From UBA5336 sp038522375 (GTDB taxonomy: Bacteria; Pseudomonadota; Alphaproteobacteria; Caulobacterales; Hyphomonadaceae), in contig JBCBKE010000025.1 of the NCBI GenBank assembly GCA_038522375.1, positions 1-38,107 of the forward strand: a stretch of 38,107 nt of DNA, given 5' to 3'. Positions 8,568-16,687 of this stretch are shown here, in pieces; the stretch's first letter is position 1, and every line of letters begins with the position of its first letter. Below the pieces are notes generated by a model. That model was not told the origin of the DNA and searched no databases. It saw only the letters and a list, made by a program, of their open reading frames with translations. Position numbers and translations under genes: made by a program.

Positions 8568-9203
8568 ATGGACAGGTCCTTTCCGCCCCCTCCCGCCCCC
8601 GGCACCGCCATGTCACCGGTCAATCCGAGTGCCGAAGCGCGTTGGTTGCTTTCAAACCGCAGATCGTCTGGCAAACGAACTTTGGGGGTACCTGGCCCAA
8701 CCGGCGATGCGCTTGACGACTTGCTTACGGTGGCCGCCCGTGTGCCGGATCACCGCCGATTGGAGCCCTGGCGCTTCATCACCTTCGAGGACCAGATGCG
8801 GACGCATGCCGGCGACAGGCTTGCGGACATCTACAGGGCTGACCATCCCGAAGCCAACGCTGATGATGTTGCGTTGAACGCTACGACCTTGCTGAGCCGG
8901 GCACCGACGGTGGTCTGTGTCGTCTCGTCCCCCAATCCCGAGCACAAGACCCCGGTCTGGGAGCAAGAGCTTTCTGCGGGCGCGGTTTGTCACCAACTCC
9001 TGTTGGCGGCCAATGCCGCGGGTTGGTCAGGCGCCTGGCTGACGGAATGGATCGCCTACGACCGGCGCGTCGCTGCGATGATGGGTCTGACAGCCACCGA
9101 ACGGGTCGCCGGTTTCATTTACCTCGGTACAGCCACGGCCAATCCGCCAGAGCGGCCACGACCGGATATGCCCGCGAAGATTACCCGCTGGTCCGGCGCG
9201 TGA
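8568..9203 (+). CDS. Nitroreductase-family protein (YdjA-like)
   Basis: An FMN-dependent oxidoreductase of the short YdjA/NfsA-NfnB superfamily, expected to reduce nitro or quinone-like compounds with NAD(P)H; the physiological substrate of YdjA types is not known. The core pattern matches: LLSNRRSSGKR (FMN phosphate-binding Arg and Ser), RVPDHRRLEPWRF, the KTPVWEQELSAGAVCHQLLLAANAAG helix region and VAGFIYLG near the end. I use the ATG at 8568 (211 residues), which has a weak AGGG in front. ATG 8610 would give 197 residues and fits family length slightly better, but it is preceded by an almost pure pyrimidine tract with no ribosome-binding site. It is divergent from tetR and may share its operator. 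Its stop converges on queF with a 9-base gap. Confidence 0.88.
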   Translation: MDRSFPPPPAPGTAMSPVNPSAEARWLLSNRRSSGKRTLGVPGPTGDALDDLLTVAARVPDHRRLEPWRFITFEDQMRTHAGDRLADIYRADHPEANADDVALNATTLLSRAPTVVCVVSSPNPEHKTPVWEQELSAGAVCHQLLLAANAAGWSGAWLTEWIAYDRRVAAMMGLTATERVAGFIYLGTATANPPERPRPDMPAKITRWSGA

Positions 9204-9212
9204 TAGGCGGCA

Positions 9213-9680
9213 TCAGCCGCGTCCGCGGTAAGCGGGGACACCGGTGTCAGGAAGCCAAAGCCCTTTGGGCGGCTCACCGGTCTGCCAGAAGACGTCGATG
9301 GGAATACCGCCTCTAGGATACCAATAGCCCGCGATCCGAAGCCAGGTCGGCGCGATAAGGTCAACAATGCGTTTGCCGACATCGAGCGTGCAGTCCTCAT
9401 GGAATGCGCCATGGTTACGGTATGATGTCAGGAAGAGCTTCAGGCTCTTGCTCTCGACCAACCAGTCCGCCGGAGCACAGTCGATGACGAGGTGCGCGAA
9501 GTCGGGCTGGCCCGTGACCGGGCAAATGGACGTGAATTCGGGAGCCGTGAACCGTGACAGGTAGAGCGTTCCCCGATGGGGGTTGGGCACCCGCTCAAGC
9601 TTTGCCTCGTCCGGTGTCCGCGGTTGGCTGGCGGTCTGGCCAAGTTGGTCGAGCCCCGCATAGATATCCTTCTCCGTCAC
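9213..9680 (-). CDS. queF: NADPH-dependent 7-cyano-7-deazaguanine reductase
   Basis: Reduces preQ0 to preQ1, a step in making the tRNA modification queuosine, in the cytoplasm. The 155 residues match the unimodular (type I) QueF length. The catalytic Cys53 lies in FTSICPVTGQPDF, with the proton-donating Asp60. The QueF motif ESKSLKLFLTSYRNH follows at about 76-90, then FHEDC at 93-97. The start is GTG at 9680; the upstream antiporter stop overlaps it (GTGA), so translation is probably coupled to the antiporter. No other queuosine genes are nearby, so the pairing with an ion exchanger has no obvious pathway logic. Confidence 0.96.
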   Translation of the reverse strand: MTEKDIYAGLDQLGQTASQPRTPDEAKLERVPNPHRGTLYLSRFTAPEFTSICPVTGQPDFAHLVIDCAPADWLVESKSLKLFLTSYRNHGAFHEDCTLDVGKRIVDLIAPTWLRIAGYWYPRGGIPIDVFWQTGEPPKGLWLPDTGVPAYRGRG

Positions 9681-10720
9681 GCTTCAACCCCCAGCGGGGT
9701 TGGGACGACACCGGCAATCATGCCCATGTAGAGTGTGTAAGCACACAGCAGGACTGCCCCCTCCCACCGGGCCAGCTTTCGGCCGGTAAACGCAAACAGT
9801 ACCAACAGGAATACAGACAGGATCACGGCACCGATGTCCTCCCAGCCGAGAATGGGCAATGCAACGCTGCCCTGGGGGTCGACATTTGCATTGAAGATAG
9901 ACGTTGCGGCCGGTTCGGGCACCATCACCGAGAAAGGTTCGACCAGGGCCGTCACGCCGAGCACCCCGAGAATATTGAAGATGTTGGAGCCAAGCACATT
10001 GCCCAGCGCGACGTCTGACTTGCCGCGCAGGGCCGATATTGCAGACGTCGCAAGCTCTGGAAGGCTGGTGCCGATGGCGACAATGGTCAGGCCGATAACG
10101 GTTTCCGAAACACCCATGGCCGTGGCGAGCCCCGATCCGCCATCGACAAGAAACCGTGCGCCGAAAACGACACCGATCATCCCGAGAACAGCCATGACGG
10201 CTGAAACCAGGAGCCCCTGCTCAACTTGCAAAAGTGCGCCTTCTTCAGCGTGCATGACACCGGGCGCCGCCTTGCCGCCCCGGTCCATGATCAGTGATAC
10301 GAGGATGTAGGTGACCAGCGCGGCCACCAGCACCCCGCCCGCAAGCCGCGTGAACGCGTCGAAATATACCAGTGCTGCGAACACGAGCGTGGCAGCGATC
10401 ATGACAAGCGTATCCCGCGCCAGCGCTGCTGGATTCGTGATGATAGGCTTTATCAGCGCCGCAACACCCAGGACGAGCAAGACATTTGCTATGTTCGATC
10501 CCGCGACATTGCCGATGGCCAGACCGACCGCGTCCTGCTGCACAGCGCGCAGGCTGGTGACGAGTTCAGGCATGGACGTTCCGAAACCTACAAGGGTCAG
10601 GCCGATCACAAGTTCGGACACGCCGAGCCGCTTCGCAACGCCAACCGAGCCGCGCACCAACGACTCCCCGCCGATGAACAGCAGGACCAGCCCCCCGGCA
10701 ATCAATAGCAGATCACTCAT
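9677..10720 (-). CDS. Na+/Ca2+ antiporter (YrbG/CaCA family)
   Basis: A 347-residue inner-membrane exchanger of the Ca2+:cation antiporter superfamily, with about ten membrane segments in two inverted halves. The two signature alpha-repeats are present: GFGTSMPELVTSL in the first half and AIGTSLPELATS in the second, each with the ion-binding Glu. The start is taken at ATG 10720 (MSDLLLIAGG), 7 bases after AGGAAAGAGA; the open frame continues 37 codons upstream but that part is not hydrophobic and has no ribosome-binding site. The last codons overlap the queF start. Which ions are exchanged cannot be read from the sequence; YrbG-like members carry Ca2+ against Na+ or H+. Confidence 0.93.
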   Translation of the reverse strand: MSDLLLIAGGLVLLFIGGESLVRGSVGVAKRLGVSELVIGLTLVGFGTSMPELVTSLRAVQQDAVGLAIGNVAGSNIANVLLVLGVAALIKPIITNPAALARDTLVMIAATLVFAALVYFDAFTRLAGGVLVAALVTYILVSLIMDRGGKAAPGVMHAEEGALLQVEQGLLVSAVMAVLGMIGVVFGARFLVDGGSGLATAMGVSETVIGLTIVAIGTSLPELATSAISALRGKSDVALGNVLGSNIFNILGVLGVTALVEPFSVMVPEPAATSIFNANVDPQGSVALPILGWEDIGAVILSVFLLVLFAFTGRKLARWEGAVLLCAYTLYMGMIAGVVPTPLGVEA

Positions 10721-10913
10721 TCGGTCTCTTTCCTGAAAGCACCCCGGCGCAAGAGGGCTTATGGCGTAGTGCCTTGGGATTTCCAATCGCTGAATTCGAA
10801 GCAATGCAGTCGCCCATTGGGCCGCACCCACTGGCGAGCCGGCTCAGTGTGTGGTTTCTCCAGCCTCGGGATTCGGAGCGCTGGACATTCGACGGGAGGC
10901 CACGGAGGACTTG

Positions 10914-12962
10914 ATGGGTATCGTAAGACTGATCCAGGCTATCATGGGCATACTGCTCATTGCGCCACTTGCCTTTTCACAGACCACAGGCGTCGTGCTG
11001 CCCGAACGGCTCCTTCCAAGGATCGATGCTGTTCACCCGGCCTGGCAGCAGTTCGAACCGCGGTTCCAGCCCACAGTATGTCCTTTCACGGGCACCAGAG
11101 CCTATGACGCCGAGCGGTTCCGGTGCGGCTACGTGCTGGTCCCGGAAGACCGGTCATTGCGGACCAGCCGGCTCATCAAGCTATCTGTGCTCCAGGTCAA
11201 ATCGCCTTCACAATCCCCAGGGCAAACCGCGATGGTGTACCTGACCGGAGGGCCCGGCGGGCCATCGCTGGGACTGCACAGGCTCAGCCGTTTCCAGACC
11301 GGTCACAATGCCAGCCTCCTGGCGCATATGGACATGGTCTGGTTCGACCAGCGCGGCGTTGGTTATTCCGGCGGCGACTTCTGCAGGGCGGTCCCCATGC
11401 CTTACGCCCATGGCGGGATAACCACCGACGCGCGGACTGCCTACCTTGCCGAAGTGGAACGGTGTGTGAGCGAAGCCCGTGCCCGCGGCATGGCGGTGGA
11501 AGGCTACACGAACTGGCAGAATGCGCTGGATGTCCGCGATATCCGCCGTGCGTTGGGGTATGACGCGTGGAACCTGTTCGGCATCTCCTACGGGACCGAG
11601 TTGGCCCAGGGTGTCATGCAGGTGGATCCGGAGGGCATACGCGCTGTCGTCCTAGATAGTGTTGTCCCTGCGGGCTATACGGTCACGAACCTGGATGGGA
11701 TGTATGCTGCCGGCTTTCGATCGGCCCTCACCGCGGTCGAGACAATGTGCGCCAACGATCCCGCATGCGCAGCGCGTTATCCGGGCACGGCCCTGTCTGA
11801 ACGGTTTATCGCGGCCTTCGACGCCTACCAGGCAGACCCCCTGCCGCTGAGCGGTCTGGCGCCGCACCTGGCAGTGACAGGCGAGATCATGGTCGATGGC
11901 ACCGTCGCTGCGGGCGCCGTGTTCCAGGCGCTTTACAACAAATCGGTCTATGGTGACCTGCCTGCGCTCTTGCGTGTACTTGAGTCCCGCAACGCCGAGG
12001 CGCTGCGCACCTATGTCGAAGTGCTATCCTATCCGATCGACCATCGATACGGCATGGGTATGGCGTTGGCGATCAATTGCCGGGCCGGTTTTCGCGAAGA
12101 TGCCGCCGGTGCCTCCCCGCCCGGTGGGAGCGAACCGGATCTGTCCCGTTACATGGGCACGCTGAACTATTATGACGGTTGCGAGACTATCTTGCCTGCC
12201 GCTTCCGACCCCACCGTCATCCCGGCGTCCAGTGATATACCAACGCTCGTCGCCATGGGCGAAGTCGACCCGATTACCCCGCCCTATTATGCTGACATGG
12301 TGATGCCGCGCCTTGGCGAGGCACAGAGGATTGATGTGCCGAATACGGGGCACGGCGCCCTCCTGTCCCATTGGAGCGGATGCGGTCAGCGCGTCGTGCT
12401 CGATTTCTTCCTGGCGCCCGCGGAACGCGTGGATGCGGGCTGCCTGAAAGCGACACCGGCACCAGAATTCCTCATCGATATCCGCGAGACGAGTGGGCCC
12501 TACAAATTCGGGCGGGCGCTCCAGGCTGGCACCTATCCCTATCTGCCAGCCGCAGCGGCTGCTTTTCTTGCGCTCCTAGGGCTGGCTTTTCCGTTGGGCG
12601 CCCTGGCCCGCCGCATCGATGGCACGCAAAGCGGCGATTATGGCCACGCAAGGGTGCTCGTCTGGCTCGGCGGGCTTGCGTCCATTGCCGGCGCCACCTT
12701 CTGCATCCGAGCCATCATGCAGACCGCCACACAGCATTCCGCGACCCTCCCCATCGGCGTGCCAACCGCCATCGCCACAGGCGGCTGGCTGGCCCTCGCC
12801 GGCGCGACCCTCGGCGCGCTTGCGCTCATCGCAATCGTGCGCAGTGCCGGATCGCGGCACCGGACAGTCGGCACCCAGATCGCCATTGTCCTTGGGGCAC
12901 TGGCGACCTTCACGATCCTATGGTTCCTCTTCTCCATCGACGCAGGGCCCATGATGACTTAG
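10914..12962 (+). CDS. Secreted alpha/beta hydrolase (TAP-like) with C-terminal membrane domain
   Basis: 682 residues from ATG 10914, which follows GGAGGA; an in-frame start upstream at 10851 has no such site and precedes the signal sequence. The N-terminal hydrophobic segment (about 3-22) looks like a signal peptide or anchor. The catalytic core resembles proline iminopeptidase and tripeptidyl aminopeptidase (S33): oxyanion loop TGGPGGPSLG, nucleophile Ser225 in GISYGTE, Asp452 in MGEVDPITPP and His480 in NTGHGALLSHW, the last two in a TAP-like C-terminal section. Beyond about residue 540 there are four hydrophobic segments (to about 680) that normal TAP enzymes lack, so the hydrolase is probably tethered to the inner membrane facing the periplasm. 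It is followed 30 bases later by an SDR gene, possibly co-transcribed. The substrate is unknown; peptides or esters are equally possible. Confidence 0.88.
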   Translation: MGIVRLIQAIMGILLIAPLAFSQTTGVVLPERLLPRIDAVHPAWQQFEPRFQPTVCPFTGTRAYDAERFRCGYVLVPEDRSLRTSRLIKLSVLQVKSPSQSPGQTAMVYLTGGPGGPSLGLHRLSRFQTGHNASLLAHMDMVWFDQRGVGYSGGDFCRAVPMPYAHGGITTDARTAYLAEVERCVSEARARGMAVEGYTNWQNALDVRDIRRALGYDAWNLFGISYGTELAQGVMQVDPEGIRAVVLDSVVPAGYTVTNLDGMYAAGFRSALTAVETMCANDPACAARYPGTALSERFIAAFDAYQADPLPLSGLAPHLAVTGEIMVDGTVAAGAVFQALYNKSVYGDLPALLRVLESRNAEALRTYVEVLSYPIDHRYGMGMALAINCRAGFREDAAGASPPGGSEPDLSRYMGTLNYYDGCETILPAASDPTVIPASSDIPTLVAMGEVDPITPPYYADMVMPRLGEAQRIDVPNTGHGALLSHWSGCGQRVVLDFFLAPAERVDAGCLKATPAPEFLIDIRETSGPYKFGRALQAGTYPYLPAAAAAFLALLGLAFPLGALARRIDGTQSGDYGHARVLVWLGGLASIAGATFCIRAIMQTATQHSATLPIGVPTAIATGGWLALAGATLGALALIAIVRSAGSRHRTVGTQIAIVLGALATFTILWFLFSIDAGPMMT

Positions 12963-12992
12963 CCCTTGCCCCACAACCATAGGGAGTACGCG

Positions 12993-13799
12993 ATGCAAGA
13001 CCTTGACGGCAGAAAGGCCATTATCACCGGATCGGCCACGGGACTTGGCCGATCCATGGCGGTCAAACTCGCCGAGTTCGGGGCCAATGTGATCGTCAAC
13101 TACGCCCGCAGCGCCGCCGAAGCGGAAGAAGCCGCCGATCTTTGCCGAAAGGCAGGGGCGGTCGTCAAAGTCGTACAGGCCGATGTCAGTGACGCCGATG
13201 GCTGCAAGGCGCTCGCCGACGCAGCGGCCGACTGGGGTCAACTCGATATCCTCATCAACAATGCCGGGATCACCCGCCGCGCCCCCAAACACGCAGACCT
13301 CGGCGCCCTGTCCAAGGATGATTTCATGGACATCTACGCCGTGAACGTCGCAGGCGCCTTTCTCATGGTCCAGGCGTGCGAACCGCTGCTTCGTGCGGCT
13401 TACGCCGCATCAGGACGGGCCAGTTCGGTGCTGAACACGTCATCGATCGCCGGAGTCACCGGGATCGGCTCGTCGGTGGCCTATGCGGCATCGAAGGGAG
13501 CGCTGAACACCATGACGCTCTCGCTGGCCCGGGCCCTGGCACCAGCCATACGGGTCAACGCAATCTGCCCCGGCTATATCGATACGCGCTGGTTTTCCGA
13601 TCACATGGAGGAGGAAAAGTACCTCGCCATGCGCGCCAGCGTCGAGAAAGCGACACCCCTCCAGGCGGCCAGCGGGCCCGACGACATTGCAGATGCCGCC
13701 CTTTTCTTTGTCACAGATGCCGCAAGACATGTCACCGGCGAGACGCTCCTCGCAGACGCCGGAACCCATCTGGGATTCGCCGGTCTCACGGCACGATAG
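12993..13799 (+). CDS. Short-chain dehydrogenase/reductase
   Basis: A 268-residue classical SDR, an NAD(P)-dependent oxidoreductase. The start ATG 12993 follows AGGGAG. The nucleotide-binding motif TGSATGLG (Gly13, 17, 19) is at the N-terminus and NNAG is in the fourth strand. The catalytic set is Ser150/151 (NTSSIAG), Tyr164 and Lys168 (YAASK). The C-terminus (CPGYIDTRWF and VTGETLLADAG) is also typical. The Asn-Tyr-Ala sequence after strand two (VIVNYARS) suggests NADP preference. The substrate is not predictable; the FabG-like fold covers many alcohols and 3-oxo compounds. It lies directly after the membrane hydrolase and may share its transcript. Confidence 0.92.
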   Translation: MQDLDGRKAIITGSATGLGRSMAVKLAEFGANVIVNYARSAAEAEEAADLCRKAGAVVKVVQADVSDADGCKALADAAADWGQLDILINNAGITRRAPKHADLGALSKDDFMDIYAVNVAGAFLMVQACEPLLRAAYAASGRASSVLNTSSIAGVTGIGSSVAYAASKGALNTMTLSLARALAPAIRVNAICPGYIDTRWFSDHMEEEKYLAMRASVEKATPLQAASGPDDIADAALFFVTDAARHVTGETLLADAGTHLGFAGLTAR

Positions 13800-13959
13800 C
13801 GCTCGAATATTACTCAGTTGGGCTCTGAATGGCCTAAATTCCAGGCGCACAACCGCAGTTTCGCGGACGCACTCGCGATCCGATTGCCGGGTACTAACGA
13901 AACTCGTCCCTATGCCGACGGACGCAAGGTATGTGCGAACGAGAGGGAAGGACCAACGA

Positions 13960-14691
13960 ATGAAGAAACGGCTAAAAATTCTATCATTGGCAGCAATGGT
14001 CGGTGTTGGCTTCGGCGGCGCAGGCCATGCGCAGGAGAGCTTCGCCGGGGGTGAGTTCTCCGGAAACATCGCCCTGACATCTGACTATGTCTTCCGGGGC
14101 TTTACCCAGACCGATGGTGCACCGACCGTACAGGGCGGCTTCGACTGGGCATCCGACAGCTTCTACGTGGGGACGTGGGCATCCGGGGTAGATTTCGCTG
14201 ACGGCACAAGCACAGAGATCGATATCTACGGCGGCTACACAACGTCTGTTGGCGTGGTCGATCTCGATCTTGGTGCGATCTACTATCTCTACCCCGATGC
14301 TCCGGACGAGCCTGAGCAGAACTTTATCGAAGTGTATGCGGGCGGCAGCACAACCGTTGCAGACACGGTGGACCTCGGGCTGTCATTTGCCTTCTCGCCC
14401 GAATATTATCTTGAAACCGGCAGTACGCTCTACACGAACGCTTCGGCAGGTATCCCACTTGGCGAGAACTTCGGTGCGGATGTCAGCCTTGGCTTCCTGT
14501 CGTTCTTTGACGATGACGACTGCATGGACTGCGACTACCTCGACTATTCGATCGGCGTGACCACATCTGCGGCAGGCTTCGACTTCGACCTCCGGTTCAT
14601 CGGATCTGACGGCGATGGCGTTGACGGTCTTGACGGCGATGGCGGCCCGGCCGGCGAGCGGTTTGTGATCTCCGTCGGGCGCTCGCTCTAG
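13960..14691 (+). CDS. TorF-family putative porin
   Basis: A 243-residue outer-membrane beta-barrel of the TorF/Gcw_chp family. ATG 13960 follows GGAAGGA by 7 bases, and the signal peptide is clear (MKKRLKILSLAAMVG, cut near AHAQE-like GHAQES). The family hallmark SGNIALTSDYVFRGFTQT follows the signal, with alternating amphipathic strands to a C-terminal VISVGRSL. Such proteins are thought to form small porins, but their substrates are undefined. An unusual acidic insert (FDDDDCMDCDYLD) with two cysteines and an Asp/Gly-rich stretch near the end (DGDGVDGLDGDGG) could bind divalent cations; that is only suggested by composition. The gene stands alone and ends at a strong terminator. The 160 bases before it show no clear promoter or other element. 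Confidence 0.9.
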   Translation: MKKRLKILSLAAMVGVGFGGAGHAQESFAGGEFSGNIALTSDYVFRGFTQTDGAPTVQGGFDWASDSFYVGTWASGVDFADGTSTEIDIYGGYTTSVGVVDLDLGAIYYLYPDAPDEPEQNFIEVYAGGSTTVADTVDLGLSFAFSPEYYLETGSTLYTNASAGIPLGENFGADVSLGFLSFFDDDDCMDCDYLDYSIGVTTSAAGFDFDLRFIGSDGDGVDGLDGDGGPAGERFVISVGRSL

Positions 14692-14706
14692 GCGCCCACT
14701 CACTTT

Positions 14707-14736
14707 CCCCGAACGGGCTCCTCCTCGCGTTCGGGG
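14707..14736 (+). other. Hairpin between the porin gene and its terminator
   Basis: CCCCGAACG (14707-14715) pairs perfectly with CGTTCGGGG (14728-14736) around a 12-base loop. No T-run follows on either strand, so it is not itself a classical terminator. It lies between the porin stop and the true terminator and may stabilise the 3' end of the porin mRNA. Confidence 0.6.
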
Positions 14737-14743
14737 TGAAAAG

Positions 14744-14780
14744 GGCCGCTGCAGAGAAGCGACTGCAGCGGCCTTTCTTC
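14744..14780 (+). terminator. Rho-independent terminator of the porin gene
   Basis: An 11-bp perfect stem, GGCCGCTGCAG (14744-14754) with CTGCAGCGGCC (14763-14773), has an 8-base loop and is followed by TTTCTTCT. It lies about 50 bases after the porin stop and before the next gene on the same strand, so it separates the two transcripts. Confidence 0.88.
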
Positions 14781-14859
14781 TGTCCGCCAGACATACAGGT
14801 TGGCTTTCAGGCGCGCGAGGGCCACTTAGGTAGAGATAGCCATTTCCAGGACCAAACCG

Positions 14860-16614
14860 ATGGCAGCCGAATTCTCCCCCAGTGACGCTCTCCTTCCCGC
14901 TGTCACCCTCTTGGCCACCGGCGCGGCTGCCGCCCTGGCAGCCAGGGCGCTCAACATCAGCCCAATTGTCGGCTACCTCGCGGCCGGTGTGATCATTGGG
15001 CCCCATGCCCTCGGCTTCATGGCGGAAACCAGCACAACACACCTGCTCGCAGAGCTTGGCGTGGTTTTCCTGCTGTTCGACATCGGCATGCATATCTCCA
15101 TGCGCGAGTTGAAGGAAAGTCGACAGGACCTTCTAGGACTCGGACCCGCGCACCTCGTGCTTTGTGCGGCCGCCTTCACCTTGATCATCGGTGGGATAGG
15201 GGTGGCCTGGCCGGTTGCAATCGCGGTCGGAATTTCGCTGGGGCTGTCTTCGACAGCGGTTGTCGCCCGGTTGCTATCGGAGCGCGGCCTGAATTCCTGC
15301 CCGCTGGGCCGGTCCGCCACCCACGTCCTGATCTTCCAGGACATTATCGCGATCTTCCTGTTGATCTTCGCCAGCGCGCTGGGCGGTGACCCCGCCTCTA
15401 TCCCGCTCACCATGGCCATCGCCGCCGGCCAGGCCATCCTCGCTTTTGCGGCCGCGCTTGTGGCTGGCCGCTATCTCATGGCGCCAGTGCTCCGGGCCCT
15501 GGCAGCGACGCGCAATTCGGAAGCGTTCACCGCTTTCACCTTGCTCATGGTGCTCGGCGCAGCCTGCGGCACTTATCTGGTCGGCCTTTCGCTGACATTG
15601 GGCGCCTTCCTGGCTGGCCTTGCCGTATCCGGTACCCCGTTCCGCCACCAGATCCAGACCGAGACGGGCCCGTTCCGCGGATTGCTCCTGTCGTTCTTCT
15701 TTATCAATGTCGGCTTGATGATCGATTTGCCCGAACTGATCGCGAACCTGCCCCTGATCCTGGGCGTTACCGTGGCCATTGTCGGGATCAAGACCGTGGC
15801 CGGGTTTATCGCGGCGCGGCTGAACAGGTGGACCAGTCCCGGCGCCACGCAGCTGACCTTCTTACTGAGCCAGGGCTCCGAATTCACCCTCGTCGTCCTT
15901 TCGATCCTCGCGGCGAGTTCGGCATCTGCCGTTGCGGCTGGCAATCCGCCCCTCTTCAGCCAACTGGTTGAAACGGTCACGGTGGCAAGCGTCGCCCTGA
16001 CGCTCGTCATTGCCCCGTTCTGGGCGGACGCCGGCATGAAGCTGTCACGCGAGTTGGCCAAGCGATCCGCACCGGGCGATGCTGCTCCGTCGAACCCCGC
16101 GAGCCAACCAGTGATCGTCTTCGGCATGACCCCCACCGGCCGCCTGGCGGTTGATGCCTTGATCGACCACGACATCCCCTTCGTTGCCCTGGACAATGAT
16201 CCTGACCGTTTTGTTGCCGCCACAGCCGATGGCTACTCCGTGAACTACGGCGATGCGTCCAATCTGCGTCTGGTGGATGCCATCGGCGCAAACGATGCAC
16301 GGGCGGTTGTCATCGGCGCCCCACGCTATGAAGTTTCCCGCTCGATCACGCCGATGGTGGAAAGGGACTTTCCGGGAATGGACCGGTTTGTCAGCCTCGA
16401 CACGCTGGATGATGTTGCCAAGTTCAAGGCACTTGGCATGCGCGCATATTTGTCCATGAGCGAACCCAAGGGAATCGAAATGGCGACAGACCTGCTAAGG
16501 GCCCTCGGCGTTGATGATACCACTGTCGCCGATTGGCTCCGCCAGGAAAGCGAGCGATTCAATACCGACGACCTGGCCGAAACACTCGTGGATCCTGTGG
16601 ACCAGGCCGCCTGA
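14860..16614 (+). CDS. Kef-type monovalent cation:proton antiporter with TrkA-N domain
   Basis: A 584-residue CPA2-family inner-membrane antiporter, KefB/KefC-like, which would exchange K+ (or Na+) for H+. About twelve membrane segments span residues 10-400 (for example NISPIVGYLAAGVIIGPHALG, HVLIFQDIIAIFLLIFASALGG with the conserved QD pair, and GAFLAGLAVSGTPFRHQI). A cytoplasmic RCK/TrkA-N domain starts near 418. Its dinucleotide loop reads G422-M-T-P-T-G427, so the middle glycine of GxGxxG is Thr; the acidic end of strand two is kept (VALDNDP). ATG 14860 has AGGA 7 bases upstream. No KefF/KefG-type ancillary gene is adjacent. Glutathione gating as in E. coli Kef cannot be inferred. Confidence 0.92.
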   Translation: MAAEFSPSDALLPAVTLLATGAAAALAARALNISPIVGYLAAGVIIGPHALGFMAETSTTHLLAELGVVFLLFDIGMHISMRELKESRQDLLGLGPAHLVLCAAAFTLIIGGIGVAWPVAIAVGISLGLSSTAVVARLLSERGLNSCPLGRSATHVLIFQDIIAIFLLIFASALGGDPASIPLTMAIAAGQAILAFAAALVAGRYLMAPVLRALAATRNSEAFTAFTLLMVLGAACGTYLVGLSLTLGAFLAGLAVSGTPFRHQIQTETGPFRGLLLSFFFINVGLMIDLPELIANLPLILGVTVAIVGIKTVAGFIAARLNRWTSPGATQLTFLLSQGSEFTLVVLSILAASSASAVAAGNPPLFSQLVETVTVASVALTLVIAPFWADAGMKLSRELAKRSAPGDAAPSNPASQPVIVFGMTPTGRLAVDALIDHDIPFVALDNDPDRFVAATADGYSVNYGDASNLRLVDAIGANDARAVVIGAPRYEVSRSITPMVERDFPGMDRFVSLDTLDDVAKFKALGMRAYLSMSEPKGIEMATDLLRALGVDDTTVADWLRQESERFNTDDLAETLVDPVDQAA

Positions 16615-16687
16615 ACAAGGATATTAGGTCGTCGGTCCTTGCGCAAAAATTGCAATAGGCGGAACAAAAGCCCACAGGAGCGGCCAT

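Noticed and set aside
16636..16656. TTGCGCAA and TTGCAA before ald as an Lrp/AsnC site
   Set aside because: Short, common palindromes and no Lrp-type gene in the window; too weak to list as a site.
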